NCBI RefSeq assembly: GCF_037126465.1
Contig: NC_088206.1
Span: 14,364,702-14,428,701 of the forward strand
DNA from: Ornithodoros turicata
Taxonomy: Eukaryota > Arthropoda > Arachnida > Ixodida > Argasidae
DNA: 64,000 nt
Reading direction: 5' to 3'
In this document: positions 22,225 through 33,794 of the stretch, piece by piece
Layout: each line of letters starts with the position of its first letter
Numbering within the stretch: the stretch's first letter is position 1
Program-made: the position numbers and the translations under genes
The notes under the pieces: model-generated
What the model saw: only the letters and a program-made list of their open reading frames with translations
The model's database searches: none
What the model was told of the DNA's origin: nothing

Positions 22225-22730
22225 CATAACGGGATGAAAGGCCAATCATTGCGCAGAACGATAGCGTTGTGGAAAACACGAGGCGTACGCCTTTTTGTGA
22301 CAAGTAACGTAACTGCGTGAGAGTGTCAGGAAACGACATTGAATTTTTCGCACTTTCGCACGCGATGGAGTATTTCCTACTGCGTCTGGGCATCTGTGCC
22401 TCACAAAGTGTACAGATAGGTATAGGTACAGGTAGGTGTGTATAGGTAGTTTTCCCTTTCTTCTTTTCTCCCCACTCTCCTTTCCGTTCATTTGTTTTAC
22501 ATATAATGAGCCCTAAATAACGTGCCCTGAAGTAGCCAGCCCCAAATTGTTTGGGACTAACATCTCTCTCTTTTTTTTTTTTTTAACCAATAAATCAGGC
22601 AACGGCGTACGCCTCTTATTTTCATCAACTCGGGGGAGAGAACGACGTTATACGGGACGGTGGTCGGCTAGGAGAGCGTTATGCAGTGAAGAAATGTTTT
22701 AAAAGTGTCACGGGGCAGTTCTATAGTATA
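22225..22730. repeat. Two decayed MITE halves
   Basis: 22270-22330 has ACGAGGCGTACGCCTTTTTG and TGACAAGTAACG (centre of the family). 22600-22725 has GGCGTACGCCTC, then GGTCGGCTAGGAGAGCG and GCAGTGAAG..TTTTAAAAGTG (right arm). Between them are A/C-rich and T-rich tracts. Confidence 0.5.
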
Positions 22731-23334
22731 TAGATAGGACGGTGGTCACGGTAACAGTCCTGGAAGGAACGGAAGGATTCATCAGTTAGGTTGAAAGAAA
22801 CCGCAATTTAAGCGTTCCCTCTGCCTCACCTTCTCAACAAGAAGTTGTTCTTTTCTTTGTTTTTTTTTTTTTTGTTTCCTTTTCCAAGAGCTTTCTTGCT
22901 TTTTTTCTTCGGCTGTCATCATGTCCACTATAGGGTAGTCTTTTAGGCATATGCGAATATTCGAAGCTTTCCAATACCGATGAGAACAATTCTATATTCC
23001 ATGCGATTTCACGGAATTCTATATATTCGAATTTTGAATCGAATCGATCTCTCTTCGAAACCGGATATATCGGAATAGTTCCGAAGCTGTGCACGTAAGA
23101 TCGAAAACGGCACAAAAGAGGGCATAAAACAAAACTAGCGCTACTTCATCTTCTCATCCGTATATGAATATATCGCATATACATGCTGTACACATGTTTA
23201 CCTATATCCGTATACATGTGTATCTTCCGTTTATACAACTATTCGCTTCGTAGCCGATACGGTTTTATAACTGCTCGCTCCGTATTTGCCTTCGCCATGT
23301 ATCCATTCGCCTTGCGTTAGCTTCGCTTTTAGTT

Positions 23335-24108
23335 ATTTACTTATTTATGACAAAAACCTCAAATACCCTTCTGGGGCGATACATGAGGTGGGGCGGAAAT
23401 CCATAAATACGCATACAAACTTAATGCAGGTCTACTTTAACGTTCAAGAAAATTCAATAAGGTTACGACGAAATGAGGCAGAATTAGTGATGAATACGAG
23501 TGACTGCGGCAGGTCGTTCCAGTCGGATATAGTTTGGGGAAAAAACGAGTGCATGAAGTAGGAATTATGACAACGAATGGGCTCTACTTTACAGGAATGA
23601 TCTAGCCTCAATGAGGTGTAGTTAGCAGGACGTATGCAATGTGGGTGAATGGAAGGAGCATAGTAGAGTTTGTGAAAGAGACGCAAGCGGGAACATTTCC
23701 TACGTGATGAGAGTAAAGGTAGGCTAAAGGATTAAGCGAAATGATGCTAGAATAATTGGAAAGGATAAACCTGGTGGCGCGATTTTGAACAGATTCTAGA
23801 AGACTGATGTGATTAGCATGATGAGGGTCCCAGATGCTGGATGCGTATTCTAGTTTGGGCCGAACTAATGTCTGACACGCAAGACACCTGATACCGGCAG
23901 GTGCTGATTTTAAAGTACGATGAAGAAATCCTAAGGCCCGATTTGCGTCATTAACAATAGCTTGGATATGGTCAGACCAAGAGAGGCTAGAAGATAGGTT
24001 AAGGCCCAAGTATTTGTAGGAGTTGGAGAAAGGGACGGGAAATGGACCAATGTAGTATTGCTGGGCTAAGGTAGGCCTGGACCCGGAAATTAACACAATA
24101 TTTCGCAC
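23335..24108 (-). pseudogene. 5'-truncated LINE, RT C-terminus (CR1/Jockey-like)
   Basis: The minus-strand translation gives YKYLGLNLSSSLSWSDHI, RPKLEYASSIWDPHHANHIS, LLESVQNRATRFI and, after one frame slip near 23715, RLRLFHKLYYAPSI, NYTSLRLDHSC and QTISDWNDLPQSLV. This is the thumb and C-terminal region that follows the RT catalytic core in many arthropod non-LTR retrotransposons. The catalytic F/YxDD part is absent. The element ends in an ATAAATAAGTAAATAA-type tail near 23335. The frameshift makes it a pseudogene. Confidence 0.82.
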
Positions 24109-24344
24109 ATGTCAAATAATCTTCCTTCCTACCGGCGGCCGGGGCCCCTTTCGACAGGTTCCCGCCGTCTATGCGTTGTAATTGCGAAAATAATGGGAAG
24201 TAATTCGCATGCTATGTCAATCTGTATCATATTATCATTTCTTCTCCTTTCTCTGCAAGATCTGCAAGATCCTCTCTCTGTAAGATCTGAAGCGACAATA
24301 AGCGGCGTTTGGGGCCCAACCTCTCAAAGGGACGGTAACTAACT

Positions 24345-24480
24345 CCTACGGTGCTGTCTCCTATATTAGACCCCTCTGCCCCCCACTCTTTCCATCTGAC
24401 CACGTCTGTACGTCGCTCATAGCCCACAGTTGCTTCGCCCCACCCCCCACCTCCACCGGCGCGGAATTAAAAAAAAAGAA
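24345..24480 (+). mobile_element. SINE 3' fragment
   Basis: It carries the SINE 3' part CACGTCTGTACGTCGCTCAT, then AGCCCACAGTTGCTTCG, followed by a changed C-rich stretch and poly-A. The head is missing. Confidence 0.65.
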
Positions 24481-24619
24481 AAAAACCTACCTACTTTAGT
24501 GTGCCTCTGTACCGCGAGATGGAGCGGCAGGACAGATGCGTTCCAGAGCATACCTTGTCATGCTTTCTCGAGGTGGAACGTGCCGCCTACTCAGTGCAGG
24601 CAGACCTCTCTCTTGTCCC

Positions 24620-25060
24620 CCCCCCCCCCCCCCCTCCAAGCTTTTGTCTTTGCTCAGCACACAAGCACGTCTCTTTTGCACAAGATCAAATGCTGTACTG
24701 TTGTGAAGTGTGTTTTTGATTGCTTTTTGCATTGCTATTGTTTGCATTGATTCAGTTGTATGTTAATTGTATGTATTATACGGATGAATGAAAATAAAAT
24801 GATTGATTGATGGATTGTTTGATTGATTATCAACATTTTATCGGAATGTTGACACCACTATCTGGGGAGGGGGGGTACAGAGCTTCTAAGGGGCGGGGGG
24901 TATGTTTATGGATACATGTTTGCAGGTATATATGCATTCGTAGCCGAGCTGTACTGATCAATCTCAGAAATTTCAGAGGGGGCAAAGGGGGGCTGCAAAA
25001 AAAAAAAAAAAATCAGGGGGGCTGCGCACCCAGGAAAATCAATGGGATGTCGCGATAGAA
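24620..25060. repeat. Low-complexity tracts
   Basis: Poly-C at 24618-24634, TGATTGATTGATGG repeats near 24800, G-runs at 24868-24876 and 24893-24900, and poly-A at 24996-25010. No gene seen. Confidence 0.6.
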
Positions 25061-25483
25061 TGATGCCGTCACCACTCCTGATTCGTGGTAAACGCAAACA
25101 TTATCCCCAAACGTTGCTTCCTGCACCGTGTGTCGGAGATTTCCGGCGCTCGTCAAAAGAACCCCAGGTAGTCGAAATTATCTCCAGTAATTCCTTGCTG
25201 CACGTGCAGAATGCCACCGCACAAATAGGCTTCGCAACGCCACACGGGTAAATCTACTCCATTTACCATTATCACCTGGTGGCAGTTACTCATAAATGCG
25301 CACATCATGACATTAACATAATTGATTAGGAGCGACCCTATATAGCCAATGCGTCGTGTCGAATCATATCGTTCTCTCGCCCCGATGTGCTATGAACGAG
25401 AAGTGTTTTGTGGAGTAGTGTCGTTTCGAGAGTGCAGTGTTCCAAGTCCGCAATAAACGCGAGACGAAGCTCGAGGAACCAAC

Positions 25484-25744
25484 TGGCATGGCCGAGTGGT
25501 AGTCACTCCAAGGCGGTGTTGTAGACTGGGAGGTGGTCGGTTCGAATCCTATACCACCGGCTGCGCTGTCTGAACGTTTTCCCTGGATTTGCCGCCGATC
25601 TCTCCAGACGAATGTCCGCGCAGTTCCCCATGAAGTCGGCCCGGGACGCATACTAACCCCCTGTCCTCCTTCATGCCGTCCTCTCCCCATCTGGACGCCG
25701 CTTGTAGCCACAGTTGCTTCGTGGCGCTAACAATGAATTAAAAG
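25484..25744 (+). mobile_element. Near full-length tRNA-derived SINE (Ruka-like)
   Basis: The head has a box A-like TGGCCGAGTGG (from 25489) and box B GGTTCGAATCC (25539-25549), a Pol III promoter. The body has CCAGACGAATGTCCGCGCAG and GAAGTCGGCCCGGGACGCA, and the 3' domain has GTAGCCACAGTTGCTTCG and GGCGCTAACA before a short A-rich end. It resembles the tick SINE type known as Ruka; assignment to that named family is from memory. Confidence 0.8.
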
Positions 25745-26380
25745 AGAGTTACGGCGTTGTTGTTAGCACCTGGGGCCATGCTATCATTCCACAAATGCTT
25801 CCAATGGGCTACGTGGGAAAGCCCGCAATGAGCATGGTGACATCATCTAGATAGATACTTACACAAGGGGGACAACCATTTATGTTTCTAACTTACCTTT
25901 GCCCGCGTCTTTTGCTGCAGTCAGGCTGACGTTATCTAGATACAATGTTGAACGGCGTACTTTCATGTCGACGAAGAACAAGTAGGGGCTTCTGGATTGC
26001 GTTTGCCAATGCTCTTCAGCGTTTGTCTTCCGAAGCCCTTCCTCGAACGCAATCGATCACCACGCGGACGCTGAACTGCACTCCAGCTGTCATCGGGGAA
26101 AACGCTTTTTCGTACGTCGTCGGAAGGTTTGTTTGGCCGATGCATAATCCACCAGGAGCTGGGAGGCGGCGAAGGATGGGCCAAGCTAGCTGAGCCAACA
26201 TGAAACGCCTTAGCATCGGGCAAGGTTACTTGATGGCTATTCATGTACTCTCCTCTTACTCTGGTTGCTGCAATGTAAATACTTCTATACCGCTATTTTT
26301 GCGCGCTACTGTTCAAGTTGAGTACTCTAAAAACAGAACTGCACTACGTAGCACTGTCAAGATCCAACCACTGCACAAAA

Positions 26381-26513
<133 letters not shown>

Positions 26514-27435
26514 CGAGGGGCGTTCAAGTCAAACCGGGACTTTCTGTCTCCTGAGTGTACAAATGGCTCCCGCTACTTCTTCTTCGTCATTTTCACACGC
26601 GACTGGCCTCCGCGTTCACCACGTGGTGGTCCGAAGTTTGTGGAAAACAGAAGACACGTGCTGGACAAGATGGCCGACAACGAGGTGATCGCGCACATCG
26701 AACAGCGAATTGTCATCAAGTTTCTCGTGAATGAAGGCGTAAAGTCATCTGAAATTCACAGAAGACTTCAGGCTCAGTATGGCCACGATACACTTAGCCG
26801 CAGCAAAGCGTTTGAGTGGTGCAAACGGTTCCGAGACGACCGTACATCAGTGCAGGACGATCCCTGCCGGGGCGGCACACAGCCCAGTGTCAGATTTCCT
26901 GAGAACATCTAACTTGTGGAGCGCCTGATCCTCAAGAACCGACGGATAACATGTCTCGAACTGGCTCTAAAGACGGACCTTTCTGTGGGAACGTTGAACA
27001 CTATCATTCATGAACACATCCAGTTTCGGAAAGCCGGGCCTCATCACCAAAGGAGTCCTCCTCCTACAGGACTATGCACGCCCGCATACCGCGCATCTCA
27101 CGACACGCACCTTACAGGAACTTGGCGGGGAGTTGCTGCCACATCCCCCTTACAGTCCAGACCTCGCCCCCAGCGATTTCCATCTCTTCGGGCCACTGAA
27201 GGCGTTCCTTGTGGGCCGCCACTTCAGCTGCGGTGTCAAGAATGCGGTCCGATCATGGCTGCTACGCGTTGGTAAGGATTTCTACACTGTTGGCATCCAA
27301 GCCCTCGTGAAACGCTGGGACAAGTGCATTAGTGCAGCTGGAGATTACGTTGAAAAATAAAACTAATTCCTCGCCTGTAAGTTCATTTTACTTTCGCGAA
27401 AAATGAAAAGTCCCGGTTTGACTTGAACTCCCCTC

Positions 27436-27436
<1 letters not shown>
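26514..27436 (+). mobile_element. Mariner element 1, internally deleted
   Basis: 923 bp with TA on both sides (26512-26513 and 27437-27438). Terminal inverted repeats start CGAGGGGCGTTCAAGTCAAA on the left and CGAGGGGAGTTCAAGTCAAA in reverse complement on the right. Intact mariners are about 1.3 kb, so some 350 bp is missing. It sits inside a (TAA)n tract. Confidence 0.93.
26640..27360 (+). pseudogene. Mariner transposase relic 1
   Basis: It was a cut-and-paste transposase (Tc1/mariner, D,D34D type). The N-terminal HTH is intact (VIKFLVNEGVKSSEIHRRL, FEWCKRFRDDRTSVQDDP). An in-frame TAA at 26910-26912 interrupts it, and after the second HTH region (NTIIHEHIQFRK) an internal deletion shifts frame into KGVLLLQDYARPHTA. 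The second and third catalytic Asp positions survive (LLQD.ARPHT, YSPDLAPSDFHLF). The segment with the first catalytic Asp is deleted. Not functional. Confidence 0.9.

Positions 27437-27527
<91 letters not shown>
27437..27527. repeat. (TAA)n microsatellite, right of mariner
   Basis: About 90 bp of TAA repeat, continuous with the tract left of the mariner element. Confidence 0.95.
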
Positions 27528-27599
27528 CTTTATTTTTGTTTCGATGCCCCAAAACAACCACTAGGGTCTTCTAAAATTGAATGAGAGCATTATGGGGCC

Positions 27600-29105
27600 C
27601 GGATTTTTAGGCACGAAAATATAAAAAAAAACTTGTTTTTAGCCGCCTATAAAAGGCGCTAAAAATCCCGATTTAGGCACTAAAATTGGCATTATAGGCA
27701 CTATAAATTGTTGATTTTTTTAATCTGAAAGTGCAAAAACAAAGAATAAATCAGTTCTATCCGCAAGAACAATAACCGTCAATGGGAGTTGTGACTCTTT
27801 TTTTTTTCTACTCTTTTTGCTGCACGAAATGTAAAACTTATCCATCCTGTACGGTCATAAGCTTTCTAGCCATTACCACCGGTACCACGACACTTTTCAG
27901 TGGGAGATGTCGCGGGCAGCATATTGGCGATGTGCGAGTTGGGCTACGAGAATCGGAGGCTTTAGTCTACCGCGCAAACTTCTTAGTCCTCAAACGTTTT
28001 AGCGTCGTCTTCTAGATTTCGTTTTGGACATTAAAAGAATAAATTTAAAAAAGCTACGGGGCTTCTAATATATGCAAACAGGCAATAGCCCTGCGAGTTC
28101 TAGACTGCGACAAAACAGTTACGAAACGTGCATATATTTTATTATAACGACCCACGAAACAGCACAATGCTGGAAGGGACAGAAATAATGAGAAGCCCGA
28201 CTGTATACCAAGTAACCAATTTTCATTTCTCAACTTACATTTCAGCAATTTTGAGATACTCGCTTGTTCTAAAGGAGTACCGAGGGCCATCCAAAAACTT
28301 TTCAGATTAAGACGTCTGATGAAAGTGCGTGTGTGTGTCATTTTACCGAATAGCGCGAAAGGTTTTGAAGTGTGCAATTTGTTTCCCAGAAAAAAACTCA
28401 CATAAACATGGCCCCGCGCGTTCACCCTTAACTCGTCACTCCGGGTATAACGAGGAGGAGAATGTATGATTTCACGTACCGATGACGTTACAGGGGGAAC
28501 CCGTCCTGGTACGCTGGTAAGTGGGGGTCAGCACCCTGTCCCTTTGCCGCCGTAAACCAGTTTTGCCAATTCTCCCGGAAAACTGGGGATGGAAGGAGCG
28601 GCCGAATCATGACCGAGCCAGGAGCCAGGCTTTTTTCGGAACCCCGAAAAGACGAGTAGCAGACGACAGCGGAGTAGCAGACAACATTTCTCTGGACCAA
28701 TCAGCGAGCGTACCCCCTGTAGCGTCAGCGCGAGGTCCCAGGCAGATCACAGACTGGTACTGGTCTCAACCGCCGCTGTGCACGGTCGCTTTTTGCGGCG
28801 TACTTTAAATTCAATTTCTGCGATAATTATGACTCTGTGGTGTGAATGACTTCTCATGGTGCATCTTACTGGCCTATTTAACAGTTTTATAGGAAGAAAA
28901 CAGGGTGTTAAAAATGACTTCTGTGCTACTTTAAGCAATCGATGGTTTCGAAAGGACGCGCGACGTGGCCGATGTCAATTTCGCCTGGACGAGGAAGTTT
29001 CGCCACCGTTTTAGGGCCATTATAGGCATTTTTCGATGTTTAATCGGGGCTTAGGCATCTATACGCCAAAATAGGCGCTAACGCCTGAATAGGCATTTAT
29101 ATACA
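27600..29105. mobile_element. Possible TIR element with TAGGCA stutters
   Basis: Left: TTTTTAGGCAC, GGCGCTAAAAATCCCGATTT and TTATAGGCAC. Right: CCATTATAGGCATTTTTCGA, TAATCGGGGCTTAGGC and AATAGGCGCTAACGCC. These are roughly inverted. The interior (27720-28980) has no recognised gene; 28640-28680 holds GTAGCAGACGAC and GTAGCAGACAAC. Borders and superfamily are uncertain. Confidence 0.4.
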
Positions 29106-29344
29106 CTATCAAATCGATACAGGAGGTTCCCCAGCACCGTGCTCCTGTATTGAAGAGGCACTATTAGAACCCCATGAAAAAAAAAAAGTGTCTACTCGAT
29201 AGCCTCAGCACTCAGCAGTACTATCACGTGACAATTTTTAATTCTGATAGCACTCATATCATTTATTTTGTAGACTGCAATTCCTGTATCATTCAATTTT
29301 CTTCTTCGTTAGAGCGCTGCAGAAGTATGTAGTTTATGTATGTA

Positions 29345-30282
29345 CGAGGGGTGTTCAAGTCAAGGGGACTTTTCATTTTTCGCAAAAGTAAAACGAACTT
29401 ACAGGCGAGAAATTAGTTTTATTTTTCAACGTAATCTATAGCTGCACTAATGCACTTGTCCCAGCGTTTCACGAGGGCTTGGATGCCAGCAGCGTAGAAG
29501 TCCGTATCGACGCGTAGCAGCCATGATCGAACCGCATTCTTGACCTCGTCGTCGCAGCTGAAATGGCGGCCCCCAAGGAACGCCTTCAGTGGCCCGAAGA
29601 GATGGAAATCGCTGGGGGCGAGGTCTGGACTGTAAGGGGGATGTGGCAGAAACTCCTAGCCAAGTTCCTGTAAGGTGCGTGTCGTGAGATGCGCTGTATG
29701 CGGGCGTGCATTGTCCTGTAGGAGGAGGACTCCTTTGGTGATGAGGGCCGGCCGCTTTTGCTTCGGCTCCTTATGCATATCCCTGAGAAACTGGCAGTAA
29801 TATGCACTATTGATGGTGGTACCACTGGGCAGAAAATCAACATGAACAACGCCAGCGTTGTCCCAGAAAACCGTAGAAAAACGTTGGATGTTCTTAGGAA
29901 CTCTGACACTGGGCTCTGAGCTGTCCCGGCCGGGATCGTCCTGCACTGATGTACGGCCGTCTCGGAACCGTTTGCACCACTCAAACGATTTGCTGCGGCT
30001 AAGTGTATCGTGGCCATACTGACCCTGAAGTCTTCTGTGACTTGCAGATGACTTTACGCCTTCATTCACGAGAAACTTCATGACAATTTGCTGTTCGATG
30101 TGCGCTCTCACCTCGTTGTCGGCCATCTTGTCCAGCACGTGTCTTCTGCTTTGCATGAACTTTGGACCACCACGTGGTGAACGCGGAGGCCTGTCGCGTG
30201 TGAAAATGACAAAAAAGAAGTAGCGCGAGCCATTTGCTCACTCAGGAGACAGAAAGTCCCGGTTTGACTTGAACACCCCTCG
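29345..30282 (-). mobile_element. Mariner element 2, internally deleted, opposite orientation
   Basis: 938 bp with TA at 29343-29344 and 30283-30284. The terminal repeats are the same family as element 1 (CGAGGGGTGTTCAAGTCAA), but the end at 29345 lacks a few bases (AAGGGGACTTTT in place of AAACCGGGACTTTT). It lies about 1.9 kb from element 1, in inverse orientation. Confidence 0.93.
29419..30156 (-). pseudogene. Mariner transposase relic 2
   Basis: Same transposase family as relic 1 with different damage. The N-terminal HTH is present (VMKFLVNEGVKSSASHRRL). A deletion then joins SVRVPKNI to QRFSTVFWDNAGVVHVDFLP, removing the second HTH and the first catalytic Asp. The rest continues through LLQDNARPHTAHL to a TAG at about 29653-29655, then in the same frame through PPYSPDLAPSDFHLF to the normal end VEK-TAA at 29419. 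It therefore has one nonsense codon and one deletion and is not functional. Confidence 0.9.
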
Positions 30283-30299
30283 TAGTACTGAATAAGTGA

Positions 30300-31545
30300 G
30301 TTCGATTACTCATTAACATATTCTCTGTTGCAATAATACATTGGGTGTTAGATATGCTGCTGTTGTCACCAAGTGCACGGGAGTGGTGTCCTTAATCAAG
30401 CAACCACCGCTGAAAGATGAAAGATGAAAGTCACTGAAAAAGTTAGCCAGCTGTAGGGTCAGTCTCACATCAGTTTCTCTCTTCTCCAACCACCGCTGCT
30501 TTCAAGCGAACACTCCACCATTATGATGAACCACAGTGTAAAGGAGTTGGGCCTGAGTAATTAATTAACATCCTGATCAGTACAGGATATAAAAAGGATT
30601 GAACTGAATATTTTCTCAGAAAATAAAAATTTTAAATTACGAGCAACACTGTGTCGAAGCGATAACTAACTGTGTACGGGTGCAAAATTACATTGCTGGC
30701 AGACGACACTGGGTCTAAAACGAAATAAGTTGGCTACGTATCGGCTACGCAGCTATCGGGATCCATAGCAGATCAGTCGGGCACATAGATCACTGTTGCT
30801 TGGCGAATTGGGCAATATTTCCCACCAGACGTCCCATCGAGCAGTCTTACAACAAGTTTTCTAGCGAATTAAAAATACTATAGGTCTTCTCCATCACATG
30901 TATAACTTGTGCTTGGTTTACAAGCAACAAGATGTTAATCTACACCTTCAACACAAACTGCCTGTGAACCAACCAACAAGGTCCCATGTTTGGCGTCACT
31001 CTTTATAAATACCTCACAACGTAGCGCATACATGATATGTCGCTCTAAAAAAGATTATTTGTTGTCGAAATTGCGATAAAATCGGTCGGGGCTACGCCTG
31101 GTGTGGAACAACCGCTAATTTGGAAATGTTGGAAATGGAAACCGTTTAATGGAAAACCGGGCAATACTGGCGCTGATGTACCCAGCGTTTTTATTTCTCT
31201 TTTTTTTTTTTTTTTTTTTGTGGTTTCGGTTTCAACGCTGCGCGCCGCAGACGTCGCTGCGTTAGACCCCGTGTCATGCGCATGCAATGTGTAGTTTTAC
31301 CGCCGCACTTGACCGACAATACGAAGTTGCTGTGTACTTTGGCACAGTGTCGCCGAAGCACAGTTTTTGGATTTTGATTTTTCTAAAAAAAAACTACTTG
31401 TACAATTAGGACGAAAATTGCGGCATTATAGTTCTGAGGACGTCCGCTATATAAAATAAACTAATTTTACGAGAATGCGTCTCGAACTGCCTATTTTCAC
31501 AAAGATGGCTAAGCGGATATTCTATAAATGCGAACTAAGCTTGTC
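30300..31545. other. Gene-free stretch with a SINE-B fragment
   Basis: 30410-30480 is a minus-strand fragment of SINE family B (GATGAAAGTCACTGAAAAAG, then TTAGCCAGCTGTAGGG). A T-run lies at 31200-31219. I see nothing else. Confidence 0.5.
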
Positions 31546-31551
31546 GAACAA

Positions 31552-31712
31552 GAGATAAACTGATGTTCTGAGGCTGGAACAACATAGAAGGGACAGATAC
31601 AAACAAAGCCTCAAATTGCCTAAGAAATCAACGATGAAAGATGAAAGTCACTGAAAAGGTTAGCCAGCTGTAGGGATCGAACCCACATCTTCTGGATTGC
31701 CGGCAATCCCTG
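31552..31712 (-). mobile_element. SINE family B, minus-strand copy
   Basis: In reverse complement: tRNA-like 3' half with box B (GGGTTCGATCCCTACAGC, TGGCTAAC), then CTTTTCAGTGACTTTCATC, TTGATTTCTTAGGC and the 3' module CTGTCCCTTCTATGTTGTTC, CAGCCTCAGAACATCAGTT. The tRNA 5' half is missing. Confidence 0.78.
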
Positions 31713-31811
31713 CCGGCAATGTCCCTTCTAAGAGTGAAAGGAGGGTGAGTGAGAGTGAGTGGCTGGTTTGTCGTCCCTTCAGATGACGCACCCCGAAAGT
31801 CACTGGAGAGG

Positions 31812-31917
31812 CGTGTTAGCTTAGCTCAAGTGGTAGAGCCCTGGACCGGCAATCCAGAAGATGTGGGTTCGATCCCTACAGCTGGCTAACCTTTTCAGTG
31901 ACTTTCATCTTTCATCG
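31812..31917 (+). mobile_element. SINE family B, plus-strand copy with complete tRNA-like head
   Basis: 31815-31890 folds as a tRNA-like cloverleaf: a 7-bp acceptor (GTTAGCT/GGCTAAC, one G-T), D arm GCTC/GAGC, anticodon arm CTGGA/TCCAG with loop CCGGCAA (anticodon GGC), and T arm around GGTTCGATCCC. Position 33 is C, not U, and four extra bases lie before the 3' acceptor strand, so it is a tRNA-derived SINE head and not a working tRNA gene. The tail is cut off after CTTTCATCTTTCATCG. Confidence 0.75.
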
Positions 31918-33420
31918 TAAGCTTGTCTTCTACGGAGACTCTTGATCATTCAGTCCTCTTTGAACTCAAGCACAAAAGATGCTGGTTCTTCCGCGATACG
32001 GTGCAGGAACGATTGCACGAGGCTCTTACCCGCACGGCTCACGACATTTTAGCGGGAAAGACGTTGGTGATAGGTATTAACCTAGGACAGGGTTACTTCC
32101 ATCTCTGGGCGTTGCATCCACGACTGGGTTACCTCAGAAAATGGAAAAATGAAAGAAAGATCAGGATGGCATAAGGAATGGCAGTAAAAGTACCTGGAAA
32201 TTCTACTTCGATTTTTTGAAATATTAAGTACCTATGGAGCTGGAAAGATACAGAACATTTTGGTGGTGCTGTTCACCCCTGGACACGTATCGTCACCACC
32301 AAAATATCGACATCCCTTGTAGCCTTCTTCGGCTGGATCCTGTAAGTCAAATAATCACGTGGACATCAGTCAAAATCGTCGGAACACCAACCAGAAAGAG
32401 GAAACATGTTACAACATGGTGGTGGGTCATGCTTCCTTGTAATAACGAGCTACCTGCCCGCTGAGATGGCGTCATGTCGTCGTCTCCTCGCACTCTGGGC
32501 AGACTTCATGGCGAACTTCATCTGTCTGAAAACGTCGAAAACACACCGGGCACAGTCGCGACATCTCCCAGCAACGTCTTCTGTGGTCGCATCCGACAAG
32601 GAATTCAAGCTTCAATTCATGGTTGCTTGACTGTAGTACGCTGAAATGAAAAATAAGCAGACTTAACACCGAGCCCTGTTGTCGCGTGGGAGAAAGCGAT
32701 AAAAGAGACCGGAATCTAATCGATATATCTGTACCGAAATGCGTTAAACGAGACCACACACACCAGTCGCTACCGCAGAACAAGCAGAAACAGCCCACGG
32801 TAAATCCAGATTTCACAACACCGTTTTGAGGACATATAGCGAAGCAAAACTTCCACGATTATCACAGCCTCATATCATGTTCTTATCTCAACTTGAAATG
32901 TGGGCGTCGAGAGACGTTGAAAGAGGACGGAGGTGACTTCGTGTTATGTAACCATTAACCGATTAAGCAGAATACGTTAAAAGCTTGCGTGGGTACCGAT
33001 CCTTCGTGCTAAGACAGAAACTAGATAGATTGCATGGGCCAGATACAAACTCTGATTGTGTTGCTCTATGCTTACAATCATTTAGTATATGCTGATTGAA
33101 AGAAAAAAGAAGAAAGAAAAATGGAAAACGAAGTGTTGAGTTTGTCTTGTCGTGCTGTTATTCAGGTCTAAACTTCAGAGGCGAAGAAGGGAGGAAGCTG
33201 AGATGGAGAAGAAGACATATTAGCCATTACGAACAAAAAAGAAGAAGGAAAAGAGGAAAAGGAACAGAGAGGAGTTTAGTTGTTGGGCAAGTGTATCAAG
33301 TGGCATGGGCGAAAGGATGTTACATTTGATCTTTGTTTTTTTCAGACGGATGTCTACACAGTTACCCCCGCGAAGACAGCCCAGGACGATAACCAACCTT
33401 CCCCCTTCTCTTCCCGCTCT
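31918..33420. other. Gene-free stretch
   Basis: Open frames at 31923-32174 (+) and 32472-32816 (-, with CPVC..CPEC) have no recognised domain and no splice context I can defend. 33090-33290 is purine-rich. Confidence 0.35.
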
Positions 33421-33423
33421 ACC

Positions 33424-33727
33424 AGCGGCATAGACGGTTAAGGTGTCCCGCTCTTTGGTAGTAGCCAAGGTAGTGTTGAAGACTCGGAGGTGGTGGGTTC
33501 GAATCCTACCACCGGCTGTGCTGTCTGATGTTTTCCCTGGGTTTTCCTTCCGAAGACTTTCCAGACGAATGTCGGCACAGTTCCCCCTGAAGTCGGCCCA
33601 GGACATATACTAACCCCCCCCCACACACACACTCCTTTCTGCTGCCCTCTCTCCATCTGTCCACATCTGTACACCGCTCGTAGCCACAGTTGCTTCGCGG
33701 CGCTAACACGAAATTAAAAAAAAAACT
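33424..33727 (+). mobile_element. tRNA-derived SINE (Ruka-like), full length with poly-A
   Basis: Head GCGGCATAGACGGTTAAGG with box B GGTTCGAATCCTACCACC, body CAGACGAATGTCGGCACAG and GAAGTCGGCCCAGGACA, 3' domain GTAGCCACAGTTGCTTCGC and GGCGCTAACACG, then an A-rich tail. A second 3' fragment (CTCTCCACGTCTGTATATCG, CTCACAGCTACAGTTGCTC) follows at 33735-33793. Confidence 0.82.
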
Positions 33728-33794
33728 GTTCCTGCTGAGCTCTCTCTCCGTCTCTCCACGTCTGTATATCGCTCACAGCTACAGTTGCTCAAGT

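Noticed and set aside
31815..31890. tRNA-Ala(GGC) gene
   Set aside because: C at position 33, extra bases before the acceptor 3' strand and the SINE-type tail show a tRNA-derived SINE head.
32472..32816. CPVC..CPEC zinc-binding-like frame on the minus strand
   Set aside because: Two CxxC pairs alone are weak; no acceptor or donor and no further homology.
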